From a virus: a DNA stretch of 29,800 bases. Location of the stretch: IMG/VR virus record IMGVR_UViG_3300044730_001496, positions 1 to 29,800 of that record, one strand, 5' to 3'. This document shows positions 1-6,657 of this stretch, in pieces; positions within the stretch are counted from its first letter, which is position 1, and every line of letters begins with the position of its first letter. The notes under the pieces are model-generated. The model made no database searches, was not told the origin of the DNA, and saw only the letters and a list, made by a program, of their open reading frames with translations. Both the position numbers and the translations under genes were made by a program.

Positions 1-279
1 AAGTTACAAGAGGAGATATACGGAAGTATTCTCACTTTTGGTGTGATGTCCCGTGAGACCAAACTGGAACACATTGAAAAACTTGAACTCTTGCTTGAAA
101 AGCAAAGAGTGATGTATACTAGGTTATCTCTCTCAGACGATCCGCAAGCGGTTGAAATGAAAGAGAACCTACGCAAGTCAGTTGCCCTGATGGGATTCCC
201 ACCAGAAACTGATATGAACATATTATTCAGTAGTATGAACAAAACCATTGAGTCCCTTAAGCAGTACATTGACCGCTGA
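1..279 (+). CDS. 33: gp33-like / DUF1825 family protein, 5'-truncated by window
   Basis: The reading frame is open from the first base of the window, so the gene starts upstream; a GTG at 43 is only an internal candidate start. About 92 residues are visible. The pattern (helical N-part, IEKLELLLEKQRVMYTRLSLS, then MKENL, MGFPP, a final helix ending in IDR) resembles the cyanobacterial DUF1825 family, a small all-helical protein. In T4-like cyanophages a protein of this type next to gp32 is, as I recall, annotated as gp33, the coactivator linking RNA polymerase and the sliding clamp at late promoters. Its stop codon lies inside the gp32 promoter spacer. Base composition resembles gp32 rather than the AT-rich genes downstream. 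The family resemblance is from memory; the gp33 role is inference. Confidence 0.55.
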   Translation, partial: KLQEEIYGSILTFGVMSRETKLEHIEKLELLLEKQRVMYTRLSLSDDPQAVEMKENLRKSVALMGFPPETDMNILFSSMNKTIESLKQYIDR

Positions 280-297
280 GGCAATCTCTGTTATACT
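269..297 (+). promoter_or_regulatory. sigma70-type promoter for gp32
   Basis: TTGACC (269-274), exactly 17 nt, then TATACT (292-297). The -35 box lies in the last codons of the upstream gene. Predicted start is near 303-305, giving a leader of about 37 nt before the gp32 ATG. This is a host-type promoter, suited to early or middle expression of gp32. Confidence 0.75.
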
Positions 298-299
298 AT

Positions 300-338
300 C
301 CGAGTAATCCCCCGAATCCAATTAATCCGAGGTAATCC
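300..338 (+). promoter_or_regulatory. gp32 leader with four AATCC repeats (possible translational operator)
   Basis: AATCC occurs at 306, 315, 324 and 334, spaced 9, 9 and 10 nt. The outer units extend to CCGAGTAATCC (300-310) and CCGAGGTAATCC (327-338); the second contains the likely Shine-Dalgarno GAGG before ATG 341. T4 gp32 is known to repress its own mRNA by cooperative binding to an unstructured leader, so a repeat array filling this leader may be the equivalent operator. The repeats are seen; the function is inference. Confidence 0.5.
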
Positions 339-340
339 AA

Positions 341-1261
341 ATGTCTTTTGCTGACCTTAAAAAGCAGTCTAAACTTGGTTCTTTGACCGCCAAACTGGTT
401 AAAGAAGTTGAAAAAATGAATACGAGTAGCGGTTCTAGTGACGACCGCGTATGGAAATTAGATGTGGACAAAAGCGGCAATGGTTATGCCGTGATCCGTT
501 TCCTTCCTGCTCCGAACGGTGAGGACCTTCCGTTCGTGAAACTCTACAGTCACGCATTTCAAGGTCCTGGTGGTTGGTTCATCGAGAACAGTCTGACTAC
601 TCTGGGTCAGAAGGATCCTGTGTCTGAACTGAACTCTGAACTGTGGAACAATGGCACTGATGCTGGTAAGGAACTGGCACGTAAGCAGAAGCGTAAACTG
701 ACTTACATCAGCAACATCTATGTGGTGAAGGATCCTGCTAATCCTGAAAACGAAGGTAAGGTCTTCCTGTTCAAGTATGGTAAGAAGATCTTTGATAAAC
801 TCACCGCTGCAATGCAACCTGAGTTTGAAGACGAAGAGGCAATCGATCCGTTTGATTTCTGGCAAGGTGCCAACTTCAAACTGAAGGCGAAGAACGTTGC
901 TGGTTATCGTAATTACGACTCCAGCGAGTTTGCTGCTGCTGCTCCTTTGCTGGACGATGATGACGCAATGGAAGCAGTGTGGAAGAAGCAGTATTCGCTT
1001 GCTGAACTCGTTGCTGCTGACCAGTTCAAGTCTTATGATGAACTGAAGAAGCGCCTTGACTATGTGCTTGGCACTAAAGGCACTCCTCGCTATCAGGATC
1101 CTGAAGATCTGGATGAAGATAACACCCGTGGTTCTACCCGTGAACTGACTGAGGATCTTCGTGAGGAACTGTCTTCTCTGAAACCCACTCGCCGTGCTGC
1201 GGTTGAAGAAGATGAGGATGACGATGCGTTGTCGTATTTCGCCCGTCTTGCCGAAGAGTGA
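341..1261 (+). CDS. 32: single-stranded DNA-binding protein gp32
   Basis: 306 aa, close to T4 gp32 (301 aa). It coats ssDNA during replication, recombination and repair and coordinates the replisome. The N-terminal basic segment (MSFADLKKQSKLGSL) is the cooperativity region, followed by the OB-fold core (LPFVKLYSHAF, SNIYVVKDPANPENEGKVF, FKYGKKIFDKL), and the C-terminus is strongly acidic (EEDEDDD, LAEE), as in the protein-interaction tail. The T4 zinc ligands (His64, Cys77, Cys87, Cys90) have no equivalents: the whole region is cysteine-free. ATG 341 follows GAGG at a good distance. It has its own sigma70-type promoter and overlaps the next gene by four bases. Codon use is much richer in CTG, GCT and CGT than that of the tail genes. 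Confidence 0.96.
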   Translation: MSFADLKKQSKLGSLTAKLVKEVEKMNTSSGSSDDRVWKLDVDKSGNGYAVIRFLPAPNGEDLPFVKLYSHAFQGPGGWFIENSLTTLGQKDPVSELNSELWNNGTDAGKELARKQKRKLTYISNIYVVKDPANPENEGKVFLFKYGKKIFDKLTAAMQPEFEDEEAIDPFDFWQGANFKLKAKNVAGYRNYDSSEFAAAAPLLDDDDAMEAVWKKQYSLAELVAADQFKSYDELKKRLDYVLGTKGTPRYQDPEDLDEDNTRGSTRELTEDLREELSSLKPTRRAAVEEDEDDDALSYFARLAEE

Positions 1262-1848
1262 AGTCTGATTACACCATTGATCGTGTAAGTAAGTCCGAAG
1301 CCGCAGAGTTACTTCTGCGGTTTCATTATCTTAAGGACTTTTCTAAAACTTTCAAATCGGGTTGGAACTATGGTCTTTATAAGAATAATGACTTTTGCCC
1401 ATTAAATATTGGTGGTATTCAGGGAGTCTGTGTGTTCACTGGACTCCCTGTTCCTGAGATTGCTAAAGGAGCATTTGGATTAGAACGAAATGAGCAAGAA
1501 GGACTCTTTGAACTTTCACGACTTTGCATACATCCTGACACCCAACAGGGAGAGCATAATATCACTTCTTGGTTCGTTTCAAGAGCGATTAAACAGTTAC
1601 GAAAGGATACTGAAGTTAAAGCAATCATCTCTTACGCTGATAGTGATTTCCATTTTGGTACAGTCTATCGCGCTCTTAATTTTAAATATTGCGGACTCAC
1701 AGACCCAAAGAAAGATTTCTACTATGCAGACGGAACTAAACACTCTAGGGGCAAAATTAAAGGTGCTGCAGGAGAATGGAAAGACCGTTCCCGCAAGCAC
1801 CGATATGTGATGATGTTTGATAAGAATCTAAAACTCTTATGGGTTTGA
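1258..1848 (+). CDS. Mom-like DNA-modification protein (GNAT fold)
   Basis: 196 aa, starting at GTG 1258, which overlaps the gp32 stop (GTGA) and so is translationally coupled. The core LFELSRLCIHPD, then a helix SWFVSRAIKQL, then KAIISYADSDFHFGTVYRALNF matches the arrangement of the phage Mu Mom family, GNAT-like enzymes that modify adenine in DNA to resist restriction. The C-terminal end (RKHRYVMMFDKN) is also typical of Mom-like proteins. Probable role: modification of phage DNA, or another acyl-transfer reaction. No Com-like translational activator is visible. It runs into the convergent gp53 gene, with a 12-base tail-to-tail overlap and no terminator between. The family call is fairly sure; the actual base modification is unknown. 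Confidence 0.7.
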   Translation: MKSDYTIDRVSKSEAAELLLRFHYLKDFSKTFKSGWNYGLYKNNDFCPLNIGGIQGVCVFTGLPVPEIAKGAFGLERNEQEGLFELSRLCIHPDTQQGEHNITSWFVSRAIKQLRKDTEVKAIISYADSDFHFGTVYRALNFKYCGLTDPKKDFYYADGTKHSRGKIKGAAGEWKDRSRKHRYVMMFDKNLKLLWV

Positions 1849-2484
1849 TGCTTTAGTATTTTCAGTTTTAATTAGTCTTCCATTCACATACTGAGATGAC
1901 TTATCATAGTTCATCTCTTTTCTTGTATCTAAAATTATTTGTTGTAGATATCTTGGTTTTAAGACGTAGATTCCTCTTTTTTCGTTATTTTTTCTAATCT
2001 CATACTCATAGTTACTAATTCCAATCACAGGATTTAGTGTTGATGTTGGTGAACTTGGATTTGGAATCGTGAAGTTTGAATCAACAACTTTGCCAGCAGG
2101 AAGAATCAATCTGTCTTGGGAATCTTTAACTTCTGTAGTTTCATAATGATGAACTGAATTTAAATCATTTCCATAAAGTTCATAAGCATAATTATAAATT
2201 TCTTTATCTGAAAGTGGCCACTGGTCTCTGACTCTCGTAATTCCTGCACAGACCAGAACAACCCAATCATACTGAGAACTTCCATAAAGTTCCTGTGCAA
2301 CTGTTTCTGGTCTTGCACCATCTACAATCTGATACTTATCAAAAATAGTGAAAACATTTTGCAAGTCATCACGAAGTTTAACTCGACGAAATAAATTTTT
2401 AACAAGTAAGTAATCATCAGATGACTTACTATCTGATAAGAACGATTGATATTCTAGATTTGGTAACTCTCTAAAGTATGACAT
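1837..2484 (-). CDS. 53: baseplate wedge subunit gp53
   Basis: 215 aa (T4 gp53 is 196 aa). gp53 is the last wedge component added and locks wedges together around the hub. The N-terminal MSYFRELPNLEYQSFL, followed by VKNLFRRVKLRDDL, YQIVDGARPETVAQELYGS and YDWVVLVCAGITRVRDQWPLS, is characteristic: the phage gp53/LysM-like segment with a conserved YDWVVL and W-P. It is the last gene of the minus-strand operon gp4, 124-aa protein, gp48, gp53; its ATG overlaps the stop of gp48 by one base. Late expression is expected from the CTAAATA box upstream of gp4. Confidence 0.88.
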   Translation of the reverse strand: MSYFRELPNLEYQSFLSDSKSSDDYLLVKNLFRRVKLRDDLQNVFTIFDKYQIVDGARPETVAQELYGSSQYDWVVLVCAGITRVRDQWPLSDKEIYNYAYELYGNDLNSVHHYETTEVKDSQDRLILPAGKVVDSNFTIPNPSSPTSTLNPVIGISNYEYEIRKNNEKRGIYVLKPRYLQQIILDTRKEMNYDKSSQYVNGRLIKTENTKASNP

Positions 2485-3407
2485 TAGTAACCAACTCCAT
2501 CTGAACCAACAGTTGTATTATAATCCTCAGCATAAATTGGTGTGAGTTCTTGAAATCCTAATCCCAACTGAACATTAACTGGTGCTCCATCGGAATATGT
2601 TGCGTAAGTTCCACCAGGTGCATAATTAACTGACATACTTGTAAGAGCACAGATTTTAAACTTATTCAAATATGGATGTGGTTTAGACCCACTCATATAT
2701 TGAATTCTAAAAACTTCAGGTGCTTGTAGAAAAAATCCTGCGGCACCTTCTCCAGTTCTTCCTTTTTTTGCAGCACTATGAATTTTAAATTTTCTAATAA
2801 TTTGTTTAATTACTTCTGCTTCTTTCTGTGAGCGAGGAGTCATATCAAATCCAAAAGAAAATCCATCTCTTAGATTAACCCCAGTAAATACTAATTCTAA
2901 GTTTGGATTTGATATTGTTCCAGTATATCTTGATGGTATTTCTGCACCTTGCCCTGGTAACAATGCATTAATCGCTGCTTGTATTCCAATAGCTTTAATA
3001 TAATTTTGAGCTGTTGCTGACTTTGCTGCTTGAAGAAATTTTTGTCCAGTTGCACTTAATTTATTTTGAAGATCTGTAGCATTTTTTGTTTCTAATAATC
3101 CAAAACCTCCTGCGGCAAGCAAAGCTCCTCCTATATTAAAAGAACTTGGACCCCATTGTGCTTTGTTAGTATCTCTTATATCATCAGGTATTGGGAGAAT
3201 AATAGTTCCTTCTATTTTTGCAGTATCTCCGCTCAGTTTATCAATGTATCCCACATCATCTGAAGAAGGTAGAGCAAAAGTTCCTTCTTCAGGAACAAAT
3301 CCTGGTGGAATATATTTAACAATATCAATTTTCAAATAATCATCCGATGATGTAAGTTTTGATAATGGATATCTATAGTTAAATGGTGCTGATGCCGGTT
3401 CTGCCAT
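2484..3407 (-). CDS. 48: baseplate tail-tube cap protein gp48
   Basis: 307 aa. In T4, gp48 and gp54 sit on the central hub and form the platform from which tube polymerises. Visible features: early YRYPLSKL and DYLKIDIVKYIPPGF; a Gly/Ala-rich middle (GGALLAAGGFGLLETKN, QAAINALLPGQGAEIPSRYTG); then NPNLELVFTGVNLRDGFSFGFDMTPRSQKEAEVIKQIIRKFK, and a C-terminal tube-like beta domain (FRIQYMSG, LNKFKICALTSMSVNYAPGG, GAPVNVQLGLGFQEL). The F-x-L-TPRS-x-EA motif is typical of cyanophage gp48. It lies 14 bases downstream of the 124-aa gene and overlaps gp53. Confidence 0.87.
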   Translation of the reverse strand: MAEPASAPFNYRYPLSKLTSSDDYLKIDIVKYIPPGFVPEEGTFALPSSDDVGYIDKLSGDTAKIEGTIILPIPDDIRDTNKAQWGPSSFNIGGALLAAGGFGLLETKNATDLQNKLSATGQKFLQAAKSATAQNYIKAIGIQAAINALLPGQGAEIPSRYTGTISNPNLELVFTGVNLRDGFSFGFDMTPRSQKEAEVIKQIIRKFKIHSAAKKGRTGEGAAGFFLQAPEVFRIQYMSGSKPHPYLNKFKICALTSMSVNYAPGGTYATYSDGAPVNVQLGLGFQELTPIYAEDYNTTVGSDGVGY

Positions 3408-3421
3408 TTATCCTTTTCTAA

Positions 3422-3796
3422 TTATTTAGAACGAATATTGCTAAAAGGCAGTCTTCTTAAGTCTGCAAGTTCTTGCTGATAGACTTCATATAAACCGCCA
3501 GCAACTTCATCCCAAGTATATTGTCTAGATTCTCCCCAGTGAAAATTAATTCCTTTAAATCCCCAGGTATAAACTTCAGTAACAGCAACTAAAGGATTTT
3601 GGTCATATTGTATTCCAGTTGTTTTGGCATTATAAACAAAAATATAAAACTTACCAGCAACAGGACGGGTTTTTGTTTCTAGTAGAATACTCATCAATTC
3701 AATCATTAAATCATCAGAACTTTCTGTTCCGATTAATTTCCTAACAAGAGGGGCAATTCGATTTATTTTTCTTTCTTGAAGCGTTTTTCTAGGCAT
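3422..3796 (-). CDS. conserved structural-region protein of unknown function
   Basis: 124 aa, basic N-terminus (MPRKTLQERKINRIAPLVRKL). The middle (PVAGKFYIFVYNAKTTGIQYDQNPLVAVTEVYTWGFKGINFHWGES) has the look of a small family common in marine T4-like phages, with a K-x-Y-x-F-Y-x-A-K-T segment, P-L-V, and G-x-N-x-H. I recognise the pattern but know no function. The stop of gp4 and the start of this gene share a base at 3796, so it is translated with the gp4-gp48-gp53 operon, which suggests a head-completion or baseplate role. No membrane segment or signal peptide is seen. Confidence 0.75.
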   Translation of the reverse strand: MPRKTLQERKINRIAPLVRKLIGTESSDDLMIELMSILLETKTRPVAGKFYIFVYNAKTTGIQYDQNPLVAVTEVYTWGFKGINFHWGESRQYTWDEVAGGLYEVYQQELADLRRLPFSNIRSK

Positions 3797-4233
3797 TATT
3801 TAATACCAAGTTCTTGTTCGGTAATAACTTTAAACTCATATCCACGATCTTCACACCATTCTTTTGCCGCTTCCCATTTTGCTTGGTTCTTAGCATACTC
3901 GTAGACTTCACTAATATATTTTTTAGTTTGTCTTTGGGGTTTTTGGGGAGGTAGAGTTTGTTTTTTAGGTTTGATCTCGATCATATATTTTTTAATCGTA
4001 CCATTAGATTCTTTAACTTTAATAAGAAAATCTGGAAAGTACCGATGTATCTTACCGTCTATTGGTGAACGATATGCGATTGCTTTTTCTTCTGATGACC
4101 ACGATAAAATATTTTCATTTAAATCGCAGTAAACGCAAAACTTTCTCTCCCATAAGGAACGATAGATGATATTTGTTGGGTCACCATTATATTTTTCTGG
4201 AAACGATGGCTTGTATTTTCCTTTATATGACAT
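3796..4233 (-). CDS. 4: head completion protein gp4 (nuclease-like)
   Basis: 145 aa (T4 gp4, also called gp50/65, is 150 aa). It finishes the packaged head before tail joining. Almost every block of the T4 protein is present: MSYKGKYKPSFPEKYNGDPTN, IYRSLWERKF, WSSEEKAIAYRSPIDGKIHRYFPDF, YMIEIKPKKQTLPP, KKYISEVYEYAKNQAKWEAAKEWCEDRG, F-VITE. The E-x9-Y-x-P-D-x-PDF...EIKPK arrangement is that of a TnsA/PD-(D/E)xK-like nuclease fold, with D after the RYFP, and E and K in EIKPK as probable catalytic residues. It is the first gene of the minus-strand operon; the ATG lies about 20 nt after the predicted late start site. Confidence 0.92.
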   Translation of the reverse strand: MSYKGKYKPSFPEKYNGDPTNIIYRSLWERKFCVYCDLNENILSWSSEEKAIAYRSPIDGKIHRYFPDFLIKVKESNGTIKKYMIEIKPKKQTLPPQKPQRQTKKYISEVYEYAKNQAKWEAAKEWCEDRGYEFKVITEQELGIK

Positions 4234-4240
4234 CTAAATA
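4234..4240 (+). promoter_or_regulatory. T4-type late promoter, plus strand
   Basis: CTAAATA. Predicted start is about 6 nt after the box, leaving roughly a 28-nt leader before the GTG at 4274. It forms a divergent pair with the minus-strand box at 4266-4272. Confidence 0.6.
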
Positions 4241-4265
4241 CTTATACTATCCAAATCATATAAGG

Positions 4266-4272
4266 TATTTAG
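4266..4272 (-). promoter_or_regulatory. T4-type late promoter, minus strand
   Basis: The minus strand reads CTAAATA here. Predicted start is near 4260, with gp4 beginning at 4233. It faces away from the plus-strand box at 4234-4240; the two transcripts would overlap by a few bases at their 5' ends. Confidence 0.6.
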
Positions 4273-4273
4273 A

Positions 4274-5104
4274 GTGCCCGCTACACCACGTAGAATATCT
4301 GATATCAAACCATTATTTTCAAATCTTGCTCAGACATCTCATTATCAGGTAATATTTGGTGGATTGCCAACGGCTTTGATTTCTTATTTAAGTCGTAGAG
4401 GTGTTAACTCTTTCTTTATTGCCGATACTGCAGGATTGCTGTGCTATTCCGCATCATTACCAACAACATCATTTAGTACAAAGACTGTTGATGGTAATTT
4501 TATGGGCATTCAAGAGAAGTTTGCGATGTCGAGATTGTATAGTGAAATTAGTTTAGAATTTTATATTGATAGTAATTACTATAATCTAAAATTCTTAGAG
4601 CATTGGATGGAGTTCATTGCTAGTGGATCTCATAATCCAGTTGATAATGCTTCTGCTGGTTCTGTAAGTCAGGCAAATACAAACTATTTTGTAAGAATGC
4701 AGTATCCAGAACATTATAAATGCAATTCTACCAAAATTATTAAATTTGATAGAGATTATCAGGCTGAGATTGAATATACTTTTATTGGATTATGGCCAGT
4801 TTCATTAAGTGCTCCATCGGTTTCTTATGTTCAGTCTGATGTTTTAAAAGTATCAGCATCATTTCAATATGATCGTTATATTGCAGGTAGACCGCTCAGT
4901 ATTAACAGATTTAGAGGAGACTTTAATAATAACCAATCATCATCTTCCTCTACAACCAAACCCGCAAATGTTGAACAGCAAACGTTAGTTCCAGTTCGTG
5001 GTCAGAGTGGTGTTGTTTTTTATAATAGTAGTGTAGATACCAGGACTACCGCAGAGGTTAATAGAAGATTTTATGATTCGCAAGGTCGTCCAATTATCAA
5101 CTAA
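4274..5104 (+). CDS. 54: baseplate tail-tube initiator, gp54-like
   Basis: 276 aa, GTG start chosen because MPATPRRISDIKPLFSNLAQ begins just after it and a late promoter sits 34 bases upstream. The body (QTSHYQVIFGGL, FIADTAGLLCYSASLPTTSF, FMGIQEKFAMSRLYSEISLEFYID, FLEHWMEFI, YFVRMQYPEHYKCNSTKIIKFDRD, EYTFIGLWPVSLSAPSVSY) is the tail-tube fold shared by T4 gp19 and gp54. The extra C-terminal region (QYDRYIAGRPLSINRFRG and a Ser/Thr-rich tail) and the baseplate neighbourhood favour gp54, which nucleates the tube on the gp48 platform. It could instead be annotated simply as a tube-like protein. In T4 genes 48 and 54 are adjacent and co-oriented; here they are divergent. Confidence 0.7.
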   Translation: MPATPRRISDIKPLFSNLAQTSHYQVIFGGLPTALISYLSRRGVNSFFIADTAGLLCYSASLPTTSFSTKTVDGNFMGIQEKFAMSRLYSEISLEFYIDSNYYNLKFLEHWMEFIASGSHNPVDNASAGSVSQANTNYFVRMQYPEHYKCNSTKIIKFDRDYQAEIEYTFIGLWPVSLSAPSVSYVQSDVLKVSASFQYDRYIAGRPLSINRFRGDFNNNQSSSSSTTKPANVEQQTLVPVRGQSGVVFYNSSVDTRTTAEVNRRFYDSQGRPIIN

Positions 5105-5107
5105 ATA
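5101..5107 (+). promoter_or_regulatory. T4-type late promoter for gp26
   Basis: CTAAATA, which contains the stop codon (TAA 5102-5104) of the gp54-like gene. Predicted start is near 5113, about 16 nt before the gp26 ATG. Confidence 0.6.
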
Positions 5108-5128
5108 TCCATATCTGATTAGATTATT

Positions 5129-5848
5129 ATGCCATTACCTAAAATATCTACACCAACATATGAGTTGGAAATTCCTTCATTAGAAAAACAAATTAAGTAT
5201 CGCCCCTTTCTAGTTAAAGAAGAAAAGATTCTCATTATTGCAATGGAAAGTGAGGATCCAAAGCAAATTGCAGAAGCAGTTAAAACAGTAATTGGAAACT
5301 GTATTTTAACTAGAGGAATTAAAATCGAACAATTATCTACATTTGATATTGAATATCTTTTTCTAAACATTCGTGGAAAGTCTGTTGGAGAAGAAGTAGA
5401 AGTTCTGATTACTTGCCCCGATGATGGTGTGACGCAAGTTCCAATATCAATTAGTTTGGATGAAATTAAAGTTCAGGTAAAACCAGAACATACAAAAGAT
5501 ATTAAACTTGATGATAATCTGACATTAAGAATGAAGTATCCTTCAATGCAAGAATTTGTTAAAAATAATTTTTCAAGTGATGGGGATATGTCAGTTGATG
5601 ATACTTTTAGTATGATTTCTTCTTGCGTAGAGCAAATTTATAGTGAAGAAGAATCCTGGTCTGCTTCTGATGTAACCAAAAAAGAAATGAATGAGTTTCT
5701 AGAACAGTTAAGTTCAAAGCAGTTTAAGCAGATTGAAAAATTCTTTGAAACAATGCCCAAACTTTCTCATACTGTATTTGTAACAAATCCGAATACTGGT
5801 GTGGAAAATGAAATTCTCCTGGAGGGACTAACATCTTTTTTCGGTTAG
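5129..5848 (+). CDS. 26: baseplate hub protein gp26 (tail-assembly-chaperone-like)
   Basis: 239 aa (T4 gp26 is 208 aa). The opening PLPKISTPTYELEIPSLEKQIKYRPFLVKEEKILI, then TVIGNCI, IEQLSTFDIEYLFLNIRGKSVGEEVEV, and YPSMQEF are the hallmarks of the T4 gp26 family. gp26 is needed for hub assembly. The protein ends with an acidic helical region. The last codons (TCT TTT TTC GGT TAG) contain a canonical slippery heptamer in the correct phase, so a fraction of ribosomes may shift -1 and continue into the next ORF. The following genes look like tape-measure proteins, the usual place of the G/GT chaperone pair in other tailed phages. Driven by a late promoter at 5101. Confidence 0.78.
   Translation: MPLPKISTPTYELEIPSLEKQIKYRPFLVKEEKILIIAMESEDPKQIAEAVKTVIGNCILTRGIKIEQLSTFDIEYLFLNIRGKSVGEEVEVLITCPDDGVTQVPISISLDEIKVQVKPEHTKDIKLDDNLTLRMKYPSMQEFVKNNFSSDGDMSVDDTFSMISSCVEQIYSEEESWSASDVTKKEMNEFLEQLSSKQFKQIEKFFETMPKLSHTVFVTNPNTGVENEILLEGLTSFFG
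5836..5842 (+). other. predicted programmed -1 ribosomal frameshift site
   Basis: T TTT TTC, with gp26 read as TCT TTT TTC GGT TAG. Slipping back one base gives TTT TTT CGG TTA GGT ATG and enters the 57-aa ORF without a stop. The heptamer fits X XXY YYZ and lies three bases before the gp26 stop. I did not identify a firm downstream stimulatory hairpin. Confidence 0.6.
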
Positions 5849-5850
5849 GT

Positions 5851-6024
5851 ATGGCGCACGTTGATCTTGCGTCATATTATAAAACTAATTTTGCCTTGAT
5901 TCAGCATCATCATTGGTCTTTAACTGAAATTGAAGAAATGTTACCTTGGGAGCGTGAAATTTATATAAGTCTACTTCATCAATACATTGAAGAAGAAAAT
6001 TTAAAAAATCAACAACATTCTTAA
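5851..6024 (+). CDS. 57-aa C-terminal extension ORF of gp26 (GT-like chaperone / gp51 position)
   Basis: 57 aa from ATG 5851, two bases after the gp26 stop; the -1 frame is open through CGG TTA GGT into this ATG, so it may be made mainly as a gp26 fusion of about 298 aa. The sequence (ASYYKTNFALIQHHHWSLTEIEEM, PWEREIYISLLHQYIEEEN) is helical and resembles second-frame extensions of tail-assembly chaperones: aromatic/His helix, S-L-x-E-I-E-x-M, W-E-R-E, and an acidic end. In T4 gene 51 follows 26, but T4 gp51 is far longer, so homology is not claimed. The last residues (KNQQHS) follow a point where a second copy of the gene's 3' end is found 0.8 kb downstream, beyond an inserted endonuclease. 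Confidence 0.7.
   Translation: MAHVDLASYYKTNFALIQHHHWSLTEIEEMLPWEREIYISLLHQYIEEENLKNQQHS
5978..6009 (+). repeat. upstream copy of duplicated 3' gene end
   Basis: 32 nt matching 6766-6797 at 28 positions. In frame both copies encode QYIEEENLKN, and all four differences are synonymous third-position changes (TAC/TAT, TTA/TTG, AAA/AAG, AAT/AAC). The two copies flank the GIY-YIG gene. Confidence 0.8.
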
Positions 6025-6042
6025 ATTATTTCTGATTGAAGT

Positions 6043-6657
6043 CTATTTTATTTTTTCAACCTTCATAATGTCTTTATGTCTTTTTCGTTTTCCTTTATAT
6101 ACATTATGAATATTACCATTACTATAACCACTATTTTTGCACCAAGTAGATAATCCACATATTATAGTTACATCTCCATTTGAATGTGTAATTTTCCACC
6201 AATTAGATCTTAAATGTTTCTCTCCTAATTGCGCCATTTTCATTTTTTCTCTAGTTTCTGGTGAAGGGGATTTTCCATATCTTGGATTATTTTTTCCAAT
6301 GTTAGCTTTTCTTAATTTTTCTTTATGTTCTTTCAAAAGAATTTTATTTTTATTTGCTCTACTTAATTTTTCTTTAAACTCTAAAGAACGAACTGCTCCA
6401 CTTGCACCATCTCCACCATCAGTTCTATTATGTAAAATACCAGTACCTAAATCTTTTCTACCAAAAATAGAAATCATATATATTTCGTGTTTGAATGCTT
6501 CTTCTTCAGTTAAATTTTGTTTAAGAAATATAATTCTTGATCTATCTTTTGGTAGTTTTGCCCCTTGATATCTTTTATTAAATGCTCTCCTATCCTTACC
6601 CTTTCCAATATAGTAAGGTGTGCCGTCTTCACGCAAGTAAGCGTAAGTATAATACAT
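6043..6657 (-). CDS. GIY-YIG homing endonuclease (copy 1)
   Basis: 204 aa from ATG 6657 on the minus strand. An in-frame ATG at 6678 is rejected because it lies inside the inverted-repeat arm and upstream of the predicted late transcript start (~6676). N-terminal GIY-YIG nuclease: YYTYAYLRE, YYIGKGKDRRA, IIFLKQNLTEEEA, catalytic Glu in KHEIYMI, and HNRTDGGDG. The middle holds NUMOD3-type DNA-binding repeats (FKEKLSRANKNK, EHKEKLRKANIGKNNPRYGK, ETREKMKMAQLG). The C-terminal part (TIICGLSTWCKNSGYSNGNIHNVYKG) looks like a helix-turn-helix. It is free-standing, antisense to the tail operon, and closely similar in its nuclease domain to the copy at 16808. Confidence 0.9.
   Translation of the reverse strand: MYYTYAYLREDGTPYYIGKGKDRRAFNKRYQGAKLPKDRSRIIFLKQNLTEEEAFKHEIYMISIFGRKDLGTGILHNRTDGGDGASGAVRSLEFKEKLSRANKNKILLKEHKEKLRKANIGKNNPRYGKSPSPETREKMKMAQLGEKHLRSNWWKITHSNGDVTIICGLSTWCKNSGYSNGNIHNVYKGKRKRHKDIMKVEKIK

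Noticed and set aside
458-865. 135-codon minus-strand ORF opposite gp32
   Set aside because: Antisense to a certain gene, with no family pattern; a shadow of gp32 codon bias.
1490-1810. 106-codon plus-strand ORF with a hydrophobic segment inside the Mom-like gene
   Set aside because: It is in another frame of a well-supported gene and has no promoter or clear start signal. The resemblance to a membrane protein probably reflects frame-shifted codons.
341-3796. Recurrent SSDD tetrapeptide in gp32, gp53, gp48 and the 124-aa protein
   Set aside because: Short and polar, in unrelated proteins at different positions; most likely chance, although gp53 and gp48 both carry SSDDYL near the N-terminus.
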